DNA of 64,000 bases from Candidatus Thermochlorobacteriaceae bacterium (GTDB taxonomy: Bacteria; Bacteroidota; Chlorobiia; Chlorobiales; Thermochlorobacteraceae), in NCBI GenBank assembly GCA_029263855.1, contig JAJUFC010000010.1, positions 1 through 64,000 on the forward strand. The letters run 5' to 3'. Shown here piece by piece: positions 1-8,690 of this stretch. The notes under the pieces are model-generated. The model saw only the letters and a program-made list of their open reading frames with translations. It was not told the DNA's origin and searched no databases. Position numbers and translations under genes: made by a program. The number at the start of each line of letters is the position of its first letter. The stretch's first letter is position 1.

Positions 1-910
1 AATTTGATAGCGAATGGTCGTTGTCGGGTTAAACGGGTTCGGATAGTTTTGCGTCAGTTCAAACGCGCGCGCTACATTGAAACGCACGGTCAAAGTGAGA
101 GTTTCCAATGTTGCCACTTGTCCGTCAAAGCCCGTTTCGCGTAGTTGATACTCGTAAGATTTGCCGACTTCCAAAAGCGCGTTGTCGGTGTAGGAATACG
201 ACGCGCCGTTGAGCGCGTTTTGAGCGCGCAGTTCAGCGTTGGTGAATCGGTAGTAGCGCAACGCGGAAACCGCCACGAGCGGCGAGTTGACCGACGCGAG
301 CGCATTGGCGTTGCCCGTGATCACTTCGCCGCGCAAGAGCGACGAGCTTGACGATGTCGCGGTTGGAAGAGTAATCTGACGGTAGGTTGTCGCGTCGCCA
401 ATCGGATAGAGGCGGTCGCCCGATGTGGTATTGACAAGGCGCGACAAGCGTCCGTTGATGTGTCCTGCTGTGCGCGTAACCGCGGCGAGCGCGCCGTTGT
501 TGGAGCGGATTCCAACGCGACAAAGGCTTCAGTGCTAAACGGCAATCCGACAAGATTGGTATTGCTGTAATTGATGCCAACAACGCTTCCCGTCGCGCCG
601 CCATTGACAGGCACGGAGGGGTCGGTGTCAAAATACATCAACACGCGGTTTCCTGCGCCTGCCCCTTGTACAAAAACACATAAAGATTCGTGTTGTCCCA
701 AGTGACATACCAAGTTCTGCCGTCGCTCGCAAGGCTGTTGGGATAAACAGACGGACCATCAAAAGAGCCGTTGATGGTCGGCGTTGTCCATTGGGCTTTT
801 GTTTCGCTCCAAGCGAACGCAAGGAAGAGGAGCGTTGCTAATGAAATGCGAGAAAGAAAATTTGGCAGACAGAGACATGGGCGTGCTTGGTTGGTAGATT
901 TTTTTTGCAT
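1..910 (-). pseudogene. Frameshifted secreted protein with type IX sorting domain (3' end outside window)
   Basis: The coding sense runs leftwards from an ATG at 910 and is cut by the window edge. The N-terminus is a clear signal peptide (hydrophobic LATLLFLAFAW, then TKAQ). Reading continues only if two frame changes are allowed: one at the run of C at 662-665, where a single missing base would restore the frame, and one near 505-520. After the second change the protein reads cleanly to the edge and ends in a YPNPFNPTTTI motif, typical of the C-terminal FlgD-like/type A sorting domain of type IX secretion cargo. Three consecutive frames giving protein-like sequence argue for one original gene. 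Whether the frameshifts are real or assembly errors cannot be decided here. The specific function is unknown. Confidence 0.6.
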
Positions 911-955
911 TTGCCAATCAAAGTTAGGTTTTAAGTGTAATCCTTTTGTCGTCAA

Positions 956-1394
956 TTATGCGCGGTCGCAAAAAATAGGGCAATCGCGATGGCGCATCAT
1001 TAGTTAGCGAAGTGGCGTTTTGTTGATTTTGACTTGGAAATATATGGCTCAACTTCGCAAAAAAAAGTTTATACGCGGCTATTCAGCATAAATTCGCCAT
1101 TGCGCGCTGTTGTTCCTTGCGCCCTTTCCTCGCGTCCTCTTGTCTCTCGTGCTTCTTTGCTATTCCCTCTCTCTTTGTCCTCCCGCGCAGCCGGGAATCC
1201 AACTTCACCCCTAACCTCTCTCCTTTGTCAAAGGAGAGGGGAACGGTTCTGACCAAGTCAGAATCCGGGGAAGTCCTCCGTTTCGCTCCGTTCAGATGCC
1301 AAGTCTTGAAAGGAAGCCAATTATTGGTATTGCTTTTCTCGTTGCTCGAACCGATATTCACGCCTCTTTTAATTAAACCGACTGACCACTCATA
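956..1394. other. Intergenic region upstream of porV with inverted repeats
   Basis: No gene is supported in these 439 bases. They hold a degenerate copy of a palindromic repeat (about 1179-1203) that also occurs at 26665-26695 and 35132-35160, and a perfect inverted repeat CTCTCCTTT-GTC-AAAGGAGAG at 1218-1238 resembling the repeat family at 34.9-35.1 kb. The region separates divergent genes (the type IX cargo remnant and porV), so promoters for both should lie here, but I cannot assign them. Confidence 0.5.
1179..1238. repeat. Degenerate REP-like palindrome plus CTCTCCTTT/AAAGGAGAG inverted repeat
   Basis: Two adjacent elements. The first, around 1179-1203, contains CCCGCGCAGCCGGGAATCC, a diverged version of the palindrome built on ATTCCCGC/GCGGGAAT at 26.7 and 35.1 kb. 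The second, at 1218-1238, is a perfect 9-base inverted repeat with a 3-base loop. Both lie between divergent genes and neither is followed by a T-run, so they are better read as interspersed repeats than as terminators. Confidence 0.5.
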
Positions 1395-2570
1395 ATGCGC
1401 ACCATTTTTTTGAAGAGGCTTTCAATTTCTTTGTTCTGCTTGTTGATGCTGGGTTTTGCGACTTTGGATGCACAAAACCAACAGCCGCGCACGATTACGA
1501 CCGCCGTTCCGTTTTTGCTCATTAGTCCTGACTCACGCGCAGGCGGCATGGGCGAAGCCAATGTAGCGATTGCCGATAACGCCGCTGCCATGTTTTGGAA
1601 TCCTGCCGGACTTGGCTTCCAACGCGGAATGGATTTCAATTTCACGCACGCGAATTGGCTCCCTGCCTTCAATGCGGACTTATTTTACGACAACTTAACC
1701 ATGAAGCGATATATCCCCGGCTACGGCACATTCGGCTTGGGCGTAACGTATTTGAACTTGGGCGAAACCGAAATCCGCACAGCACAAAACGTTGCCGCCG
1801 GTGTCATTAAAAGCTACGAGTTTGCGATTACAGGTTCATATGGAGTTCAAATCGCACGCACGCTCGCCGTTGGAACTTCGGTGCGCTTTATTCGCAGCGC
1901 GCTCACCAATGTTGGCGCAGGAAACGAACAAGGCTCAGGCATTGGCACTTCTATTGCCTTCGACCTCGCATTGCTCTGGAAGCCACAATTCAGCGGCTAC
2001 TTTGCCGACCGATTGAGTTTCGGCTTGAACATTTCCAACATCGGTCCGAAAATGACCTACATTGACGAAGCCCAAGCCGACCCACTTCCAACCAACCTGA
2101 AAGTCGGTTTCGCTTACAAGGTTTTGAACGATAAGTTTAACTCACTTACGCTTGCGGCAGATTTCAATAAGTTGCTCGTCAATCGCGTAACGCCAATCAT
2201 TGGTCAAGACACTTTGGGAAATCCGATTTTTGGTCGTCCAAAAGTGGATAATGTTTTTCAAGCGATGATTTCATCGTGGGGCGGGAATGGCGGCGGATTG
2301 CGCTCGTTCACGATGGGCGTCGGCGTTGAGTATTGGTATGGCGCGCCGCAACTGTTAGCACTTCGCGCAGGCTACTTCTACGAAGACCCCGAATTTGGCG
2401 GACGGCGTTATCTCACCTTCGGTGCAGGCGTTCGTTATGCCGCTTTCGGCGTCGATTTCAGTTACCTCAACTCGGTTGAAGAAACGCACCCGCTCGACGG
2501 CACCGTGCGACTTTCGCTCATTCTTAATTTCCCGAACGCAGGCATGAAAAAGCCCAAAACCGTTAATTAA
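1395..2570 (+). CDS. porV: PorV-type outer membrane protein of the type IX secretion system
   Basis: A 391-residue outer membrane beta-barrel protein of the PorV (LptO) family. After a signal peptide (residues about 1-27, ending LDAQ) comes the family hallmark segment with SPDSRAGGMGEANVAIADN and FWNPAGL, followed by alternating aromatic/glycine strands to the end. In the known type IX system PorV shuttles cargo from the translocon to the PorU sortase/attachment complex at the cell surface. The context fits: both neighbouring genes encode secreted proteins with type IX C-terminal sorting domains. The start is the ATG at 1395; no strong Shine-Dalgarno is seen. An intrinsic terminator follows the stop within 60 bases, so the gene is probably transcribed alone. 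Other members of this barrel family (PorQ-like) are the main alternative. Confidence 0.85.
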   Translation: MRTIFLKRLSISLFCLLMLGFATLDAQNQQPRTITTAVPFLLISPDSRAGGMGEANVAIADNAAAMFWNPAGLGFQRGMDFNFTHANWLPAFNADLFYDNLTMKRYIPGYGTFGLGVTYLNLGETEIRTAQNVAAGVIKSYEFAITGSYGVQIARTLAVGTSVRFIRSALTNVGAGNEQGSGIGTSIAFDLALLWKPQFSGYFADRLSFGLNISNIGPKMTYIDEAQADPLPTNLKVGFAYKVLNDKFNSLTLAADFNKLLVNRVTPIIGQDTLGNPIFGRPKVDNVFQAMISSWGGNGGGLRSFTMGVGVEYWYGAPQLLALRAGYFYEDPEFGGRRYLTFGAGVRYAAFGVDFSYLNSVEETHPLDGTVRLSLILNFPNAGMKKPKTVN

Positions 2571-2596
2571 CGAGTTGTTTTTCATAGACAATTTCA

Positions 2597-2630
2597 GGGC
2601 TTGAAGACCACTCAAGCCCTTTTTATTTTG
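2597..2630 (+). terminator. Intrinsic terminator of porV
   Basis: GGGCTTGA (2597-2604) pairs with TCAAGCCC (2612-2619) around a 7-base loop and is followed by TTTTTATTTTG. It lies 27 bases after the porV stop. It also shows that the next gene cannot start at the in-frame TTG at 2601, which sits in the hairpin. Confidence 0.85.
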
Positions 2631-2651
2631 CACCGCGAATTTCTTTCACTC

Positions 2652-5600
2652 ATGTTTCATTTATCCATGCGCTTCTTCATTGCTCTGCTCATTGCTCTGA
2701 TGATTGTGCCTGTTGGCTTTGCGCAATCTCAAAAAAAATCGTTCAGCCATTCGCTTGCGGTTGGCGAACCGTCCCTAACGCCGTCGCGTGCAGTCGGCTT
2801 AACGCGCGTGCTTGCTGTCATGGTTGAGTTTCAGCCCGATACCGATAGACGCACTACCGGCACCGGCGTTTTCGGCGGCTTGGATTACCTCGCCTCACGC
2901 GGCGACACAATTTTAGACCCCTACCCGCACGACTTCGGCTACTTCACGCGCAAACTCGACTTTCTCAAACACTACTTCGAAACCAATAGCAACAGCCGCA
3001 CTCAAATTGCCTTCACGCTGTTGCCAAATGTTTATCGCCTCTCAAAGCCGATGGCAGACTACGCCCCGCCACGCACTTCGCAAGATTTCACGCGCCTTGC
3101 CCGCATGGTTGAAGAGACTTGGCGATTGGTCGATTCCACAACCGTCGTCGATTTCTCGCAGTTTGATTGCTTCATCATTTTTCACGCAGGTGTCGGACGC
3201 GACATTGACCTCATCGCACTCACCGGCACCGACCCCGCTCCCGCTGATTTACCTTCGCTCACTTTCAAACTCGATGGCTTCAAGCGCATTTTCGGACAAG
3301 ATTTTCAAGGCTTCCCCGTTAATAACGGCAACGCTCGAGTTCAAAATACACTCGTCATTCCCTCCACCGAAGCGCGCGAAATCGACGGCATCGGCGGAAA
3401 AGTCTTGCTCGAACTTTCCACCAACGGATTGCTCTGCGCCAGTTTCGGCAGCTATCTCGGCTTGCCCGACTTGTTCAACACCGAAAACGGACGTAGCGGC
3501 ATCGGCAGATTCGGCTTAATGGATGGCGAAGGTTTTTTCAACTACAACGGCGCACTCCCGCCCGAACCTTCCGCTTGGGAACGCCTCGCACTTGGATGGG
3601 CAACTCCGATTGAACTTCAAGGCATCGACACCTTCTTCAAATTGCCTGCACACAGTTTGCACGAAAATCCTGATTCTGCCATCGTTAAAATTCCCATCAC
3701 CTCGCGCGAATACTTCTTGCTCGAAAATCGCCAACGCAATGCGCGCGGCACAGGCGTTACGCTCACCATCTACCGAAGCGGACAAACACTCCAACAAACT
3801 TTTTTACAAGATCAGCCCGACTTTCGCTTTGAAAATCTGCGCGCCTTGCGCGGTCAAATCGTTGCCTCCAACAACTACGATTGGACACTTCCAACCGCTG
3901 AAATCAACAACATTCGCTACAACGGCGGCATCTTGATTTGGCACATCGATGAAGACATCATCGCCGCGAATCGTCCGCAAAATCGCGTCAATACAGGCAG
4001 AATCAAAGGCGTTAAACTTTTGGAAGCCGATGGCTCTGACGACATTGGGCAAGATTACGGCATTACCAGTCCCGGACTTGGCACACAAAGCGGAACGGTC
4101 TTCGATATGTTTTTCATAGGTAACATCGCGTTTCCCTATCGCAACTTCATCGACGACACCACCACGCCGAACACGCGCGCTAATCGCAGTGCATCGAGCA
4201 AAATCCGCATTTCAAACTTTCCACTTTCCGCCGCCGTGATGGATTCGATTCGACTTCAACGCGGCGATAACCTCGTGCGCGTTCTTAGCGGCTTCCCCAA
4301 ACAACTGCCCGACACCTTCGGCAGACGCACCAGCATCACCTTCGCCGATTCGCTTTTCGTGAACGGCGAAAACTTCACTTTTTCCACACGCCTCGACGGC
4401 TCGCCCTCTGTTTTCAATACCTCGCGCTTGAAATTGGCTTACTTGCAAACGCCTACGGCTCGCTATTTCGTTAGCGCGCTCGATAGCGCAGTTGAAGTCT
4501 TACAACTTAACTCACTTGGCACACGCTTTTCGCGCCGCGCTTTTAATTGGCAACTAACCGCTCCGCCTGCCGTGATTTCTCAAAACGGACAATCGCTTTT
4601 AGGCATTGGCACGGCATCAGGGATGGCTTCAATTTTGGATTTGAACACCGACAGCCTCGACGAAGTGCGCTCACAGACTTTTTCCGCGCCGATTGTGAGC
4701 CTTTCCGCTTCGCCTACCTTTGCAAACAGCGCATTTGCGTTCTTTCCTGAAAATCAGATTGACGGCACGCGCGTCCTTTCTGCCGTGCGATTTCTCAACC
4801 ACAGTTCAGAGCGCAACGAAGAACTCACCGCTGCACTTTGCGAGGATAAAACGCTTCGGATTTTAAGCGCGCAAAAAACGCCCGTTAGCGTTCGTCTGCC
4901 TGTGAGCAATGTTGTTCGAAGTTTGCCCATAGTTGCCGACCTTGAAAATCGTGGCGAATTGGCAATTCTCTTCACAGCGGACGACAAAATTTTCGCCTAT
5001 AACCTTCAAGGATTTCCGATTTCCAACTTTCCGATTCTAACCAATTCACAACAGCCGATTGTCGCAAGCCCGATTGTTGCCGATGTCGATGGCGATACTT
5101 TCGCCGATGTGATTGTGCAAACGCCTGACGGCAGATTGATGGCATTTAATCGCTTCGGAAAAACGCTCTTCACGCTTCCGATTGCCGAAGGCACAGAAAC
5201 CACGCCGAGCGTTGTGCCGTCGCTTTCAGGTCAGGGATTGCTGTTGTTCAGCGTCGATAAATTCGGATTGCTTTACGGCTACGAATTGCCGAACGCTACG
5301 CAAAACATCGAGTGGCGCACGCTCTACGGCGACGCGGCAAATTCAAACACGCACCTGCCACAGCGCACGAGCAACCGCAAAACGGTTCAAATCAACGAGT
5401 TCTTATCGGAAAAATCCGTCTTCAATTATCCCAATCCTGCCTCCTCTGAAACGGCGTTCCGATTTTATCTCAAAGAGCCAGGCACGGTAACGGTGAAAGT
5501 CCTTGATATGACGGGCGCGAAAGTGTGGGAAAGTTCTAAACAAAGCGCAGGCGGATTCGATGATGAAATTTTGTGGAATGTGCGCTCCGTGCAAAGCGGC

Positions 5601-5681
5601 GTTTATTATGCTGTGCTCACGGCACGCTCAACGCGCGGCGAAGAAAAATCGGCTCGGCTCAAAGTCGCCATCGTGAAATAA
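2652..5681 (+). CDS. Secreted M6-peptidase-like protein lacking the zinc motif, with type IX sorting domain
   Basis: A 1009-residue secreted protein from the ATG at 2652 (the ATG at 2667 gives an equally good signal peptide; the longer frame overlaps the porV terminator). Order: signal peptide to about residue 27; an M6/immune-inhibitor-A-like catalytic fold (about 50-420); a middle region with an FG-GAP/VCBS-like segment (DVDGDTFADV); and a C-terminal sorting domain with NYPNP and a final strand ending AIVK. In active M6 peptidases the motif is HExxH before LGLPDLY. Here the aligned residues at 263-267 are ASFGS followed by YLGLPDLF, so both histidines and the glutamate are gone while the downstream RFGLMDG element is kept. 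It is therefore probably a catalytically inactive surface protein. Its proximity to porV fits export by type IX secretion. Confidence 0.75.
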   Translation: MFHLSMRFFIALLIALMIVPVGFAQSQKKSFSHSLAVGEPSLTPSRAVGLTRVLAVMVEFQPDTDRRTTGTGVFGGLDYLASRGDTILDPYPHDFGYFTRKLDFLKHYFETNSNSRTQIAFTLLPNVYRLSKPMADYAPPRTSQDFTRLARMVEETWRLVDSTTVVDFSQFDCFIIFHAGVGRDIDLIALTGTDPAPADLPSLTFKLDGFKRIFGQDFQGFPVNNGNARVQNTLVIPSTEAREIDGIGGKVLLELSTNGLLCASFGSYLGLPDLFNTENGRSGIGRFGLMDGEGFFNYNGALPPEPSAWERLALGWATPIELQGIDTFFKLPAHSLHENPDSAIVKIPITSREYFLLENRQRNARGTGVTLTIYRSGQTLQQTFLQDQPDFRFENLRALRGQIVASNNYDWTLPTAEINNIRYNGGILIWHIDEDIIAANRPQNRVNTGRIKGVKLLEADGSDDIGQDYGITSPGLGTQSGTVFDMFFIGNIAFPYRNFIDDTTTPNTRANRSASSKIRISNFPLSAAVMDSIRLQRGDNLVRVLSGFPKQLPDTFGRRTSITFADSLFVNGENFTFSTRLDGSPSVFNTSRLKLAYLQTPTARYFVSALDSAVEVLQLNSLGTRFSRRAFNWQLTAPPAVISQNGQSLLGIGTASGMASILDLNTDSLDEVRSQTFSAPIVSLSASPTFANSAFAFFPENQIDGTRVLSAVRFLNHSSERNEELTAALCEDKTLRILSAQKTPVSVRLPVSNVVRSLPIVADLENRGELAILFTADDKIFAYNLQGFPISNFPILTNSQQPIVASPIVADVDGDTFADVIVQTPDGRLMAFNRFGKTLFTLPIAEGTETTPSVVPSLSGQGLLLFSVDKFGLLYGYELPNATQNIEWRTLYGDAANSNTHLPQRTSNRKTVQINEFLSEKSVFNYPNPASSETAFRFYLKEPGTVTVKVLDMTGAKVWESSKQSAGGFDDEILWNVRSVQSGVYYAVLTARSTRGEEKSARLKVAIVK

Positions 5682-5727
5682 TAATTTTGCTACTTTCACA
5701 CTATCAACAACACAAGCCTCGATAAAC

Positions 5728-6219
5728 ATGAACACTGCCGAAATGAATACCGCCGAACCCATTTCAGACTACGAATTAGAAAGGGGAAAACCGATGCCCA
5801 GTTTGAACCATTCTGTTTTGCAACTTCGATTGGGAATGTTGCTCGCTAAAAATTATGCAGAGCAGTTTCTTTTTGCGAGCGAACTTTCGCTTTCCCTTGC
5901 CGATAAGCCCTTTGTGCCCGACCTGTGCATTTATCCAAAGCGCAAACTGGATTGGCAGAACGATGAAATTCGGCTTTCCGAGCTACCGCTGACGATTATC
6001 GAGATTTCTTCGCCTAAGCAAGATTTCGAAGATTTTCAGCGCAAACTCAAAGCGTATTTTGATGCAGGTGTCAAATCATTTTGGCTTGTGATTCCGTTCA
6101 CCGAGACGCTCACCATTTTTTATCCAAACGAAAAGCCAATTTCATTCACCACAGGCGAAGCCGCTGACAAAACCAACGGCATTAGATTGAATGTTGATGA
6201 ACTCTTCGCAAAAGAATAA
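5728..6219 (+). CDS. Uma2 family (DUF820) putative restriction-like endonuclease
   Basis: A 163-residue protein of the Uma2/DUF820 family, a PD-(D/E)xK-like fold common in cyanobacteria and Chlorobi and of uncertain role. Visible family features are the ERGKPMPSLNHS N-terminal segment, PDLCIYP (the first catalytic-type Asp), and IEISSPKQD, the E-x-S/K part of the nuclease-like signature, followed by KLKAYFDAGVKSFWLV. The N-terminus repeats itself (MNTAEMNTAE), so translation could start at 5728 or 5743. It stands alone, not next to a partner gene. DNA cleavage activity has not been shown for most members, so only the family is claimed. Confidence 0.8.
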   Translation: MNTAEMNTAEPISDYELERGKPMPSLNHSVLQLRLGMLLAKNYAEQFLFASELSLSLADKPFVPDLCIYPKRKLDWQNDEIRLSELPLTIIEISSPKQDFEDFQRKLKAYFDAGVKSFWLVIPFTETLTIFYPNEKPISFTTGEAADKTNGIRLNVDELFAKE

Positions 6220-6254
6220 CGCCACGCAAGTTTAGAGAATTGCCACCGCTCTAT

Positions 6255-6262
6255 TAACTTTG
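6255..6262 (+). promoter_or_regulatory. Candidate -7 element TAACTTTG upstream of the cysteine-cluster gene
   Basis: TAACTTTG matches the Bacteroidota -7 consensus TAnnTTTG and lies 48 bases before the ATG at 6310. The upstream -33 TTTG is not a clear match, so this is weaker than the tRNA promoters in this window. Confidence 0.4.
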
Positions 6263-6309
6263 CCGAAATTTTTTCTACTTATCCAAACTCTTATCCAATC
6301 GAACCTCGA

Positions 6310-6777
6310 ATGAAGCCCTATCGCAGCTGCGTAACGAATCTTCACATTTGCAAAGCCAACTGCTGTAAAAACGGCGTTTGGGTCGATGTCGAACAAGCCA
6401 AAGTGATTGAAGAATATGTCAATTCACGTCCTGAGTTCAGCGACCTGCACGGCAAAACGCTCTTCGCTGAATATGACGACGACACCGACTACTTCCCTTC
6501 AGGTAAGTGCATTGGCACTGCGCTTGCTTCGCCTGAAGGTCCTTGCATTTTTTTAGGACAAGATTACAAGTGCCGCATTTACGAAGTGCGTCCGCATTTT
6601 TGCGCCGATTATCCGTTCATGCATCCGCTTGCCGAGAGCAATAAGCCTGTGATGATTGATAATATGTTTGAGGAAGATAAAAACTGCATTTATCACGAGT
6701 TGCTTTCCGCCACGCTGAAAAGCATTGAAGAAGAAAAAGCGGAGGCGGCGGCTGAAAAAGCAAAGTCCGCTCAGTGA
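6310..6777 (+). CDS. YkgJ-like cysteine cluster protein
   Basis: A 155-residue soluble protein with the cysteine pattern of the YkgJ/UPF0153-like cluster family: CKANCCKNG near the N-terminus, then GKCIG, GPCIFL, YKCRIYEVRPHFCADYP in the middle. These cysteines are thought to bind zinc or an iron-sulfur cluster; the biochemical role of the family is not settled. The C-terminus is a lysine/glutamate/alanine-rich tail. It has a candidate promoter of its own and converges on the histidine kinase gene, the two stop regions overlapping by 7 bases. Confidence 0.75.
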   Translation: MKPYRSCVTNLHICKANCCKNGVWVDVEQAKVIEEYVNSRPEFSDLHGKTLFAEYDDDTDYFPSGKCIGTALASPEGPCIFLGQDYKCRIYEVRPHFCADYPFMHPLAESNKPVMIDNMFEEDKNCIYHELLSATLKSIEEEKAEAAAEKAKSAQ

Positions 6778-8618
6778 TGTGTGTGTGTTGGGCAAAGGGG
6801 AAACTGCACGAAAAACGTTGTGCCTTTGCCTTTGCCTTCCGACTCTGCCCAGATTTTTCCTTGATGAAGCTCGACAATTTGCTTTGTGATAAAGAGCCCC
6901 ATGCCCGTTGAACGCTCGCCCATTGTGGGCTTCGAGGAAAGCGTTTGAAATTTTGCGAACAGTTTTTTCATATCGTCTGCCGAGAGTCCCTGCCCTTCGT
7001 CTTTGACGCTTACCGTCACGGTGTTCTTATCGCTTGTAATCGTAACGCTGATTCTCTTTTCAATCAGGGAGTATTTTATGGCATTGCTGATTAAGTTCTC
7101 GAAGACTTCATAGAGCAGTTGCGGGTCAGCCAATACACTTGCTGAGGCTTGTTCATCGAGCACAATTTCCTGCGACTTTTTCTCGACGAAAATGCGCATT
7201 GTATCGAGAACATGTTTTATCACCGCATTTAGATTGACTTCCCTTTTCCCTGCATTGCGCATCGTGGATTCATCGGCGGCGACTTTCAACCAGTGTTCCA
7301 TTGTCGCCTGCATTTGATTTGCGACTTGCTCGATTTGCTTTGTGTATTTGAGCACCTGTTCTGCATTCCCGCTTTTAACATTGGCTAATTGCGCATAGCC
7401 GATAATCGCTTGCAAAGGATTGCTTAAATCATGCGTAACAATTCCTATCAGTTCCGACTTCAGTTCAATGGCTTTGCTTAGAGAAAAATTCAGAAGCGAG
7501 AGTTCATCGGACAGAAGTTTGTAGTAGGTTAAGGCTTTTTTGTCTTCTAATTCCGCCACTTTGAGTTCGAAGCCTTGCGCCTTTTGATACACGTCGTTGC
7601 TTATGACGGTTTCTCTAAGTTCGCTGTATTGACGGTAGTGTTGATGTGCGGCTTCAAAGTTGCGATGTTTTGCATACATCTCCGAGAGCGCGTGATGAAT
7701 CATGTAACTAATTTCTTTCTCTCCAACTTTCTGCGCTTTGCTTAATGCCTCTTGCCAATAGGCGATTGCTTTTTGGTCATCTGCCTGTTCAAAAGTCGGA
7801 TTGCTGTAAATTTTTCCCAGTTCAAATAGGCTTTCGACTTCGCCGACGATATTGCTTAATTCCCGCTCAATTTCGAGGCTTTGCTGTTGCAGTTCAACGG
7901 CTCGACGAAATTCCCCAAGCGCGGCGCGGACTTTGGACTTATTACATAGCACCGCCGCCTCTCCACGCTTATCCTTTAACTCGCGCATGAGTTCGAGACT
8001 CTGCTGTTGCAAATGCATGGCTTGCTCGTAGTCCTTTTCTTTTTCACAAACGGAGGCAAGGTTGTTGAGCGTGTAAGATATTCCCTTTTTGAGGTTATGC
8101 TTTTCTCGGTGTGCTAAGGCTTTCTCAAAATAACGCTTTGCTTTTTGATAGTCGCCTAAATGAAAATAGGACAGTCCGATGTTGTTAAGCACAGTTCCTA
8201 TGCCCTTAGCGTAATTGAGATTTTCGTAAATGGTCAGGCTTCGGACGTTGTAATCGAGCGCGCTATCATACTGCCCAAGTTGGAGGTAGATATTTGCTAT
8301 CAGCGATAATACTTTCGCTTCTCCTAAGGTATTTCCTGCCAGAACAAACAACGCTTTTGCCTTTTCGGCTTTCAGATAGGCTTGTTTGAAATCTGACAGC
8401 AGTTCATAGCATAGGGCTTCTGCACGATACGCTTCGGCTTCTTCGTTTATGAAATTCAGTTGTTTGGCTTCTTGTCTGATTTGGCGGGCAAAGTCGAGGG
8501 CTTCTTTTGGATTCGTGTTTCTAATTTCCAACGCTTGTTGGAGTTTTTTTTCCAACTTTTCACGTTTTTGTCGGCTGGTGTCGACCGCCGCTTCTATTTC
8601 GTCTATTTTTTCGCTCAT
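6771..8618 (-). CDS. TPR-domain sensor histidine kinase
   Basis: A 615-residue cytoplasmic kinase without membrane segments. Residues 1-60 are a charged coiled coil; about 60-345 are tetratricopeptide repeats (recurring GDYQKAKRYFEKAL and KDYEQAMHLQQQSLEL type units); then a coiled linker, a HisKA domain with the phospho-accepting His at 396 (VTHDLSNPLQ), and a HATPase domain with the N box (ENLISNAIKYS), DEGQGLS and TGMGLFITKQIV. This layout resembles the Rap/NprR-like and Bacteroidota TPR kinases in which the TPR part senses a protein or peptide. No response regulator is adjacent, so its partner is unknown. Confidence 0.88.
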   Translation of the reverse strand: MSEKIDEIEAAVDTSRQKREKLEKKLQQALEIRNTNPKEALDFARQIRQEAKQLNFINEEAEAYRAEALCYELLSDFKQAYLKAEKAKALFVLAGNTLGEAKVLSLIANIYLQLGQYDSALDYNVRSLTIYENLNYAKGIGTVLNNIGLSYFHLGDYQKAKRYFEKALAHREKHNLKKGISYTLNNLASVCEKEKDYEQAMHLQQQSLELMRELKDKRGEAAVLCNKSKVRAALGEFRRAVELQQQSLEIERELSNIVGEVESLFELGKIYSNPTFEQADDQKAIAYWQEALSKAQKVGEKEISYMIHHALSEMYAKHRNFEAAHQHYRQYSELRETVISNDVYQKAQGFELKVAELEDKKALTYYKLLSDELSLLNFSLSKAIELKSELIGIVTHDLSNPLQAIIGYAQLANVKSGNAEQVLKYTKQIEQVANQMQATMEHWLKVAADESTMRNAGKREVNLNAVIKHVLDTMRIFVEKKSQEIVLDEQASASVLADPQLLYEVFENLISNAIKYSLIEKRISVTITSDKNTVTVSVKDEGQGLSADDMKKLFAKFQTLSSKPTMGERSTGMGLFITKQIVELHQGKIWAESEGKGKGTTFFVQFPLCPTHTHH

Positions 8619-8690
8619 TTGACCGCTTCAATGTTTTGATATAAAAGTTCAAGGGGAATGAAACTGTAATATCAAATTCTGCACCACTTC

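Noticed and set aside
2601-2651. Earlier TTG start for the M6-like protein
   Set aside because: It lies inside the porV terminator hairpin, and the signal peptide starts at 2652 or 2667.
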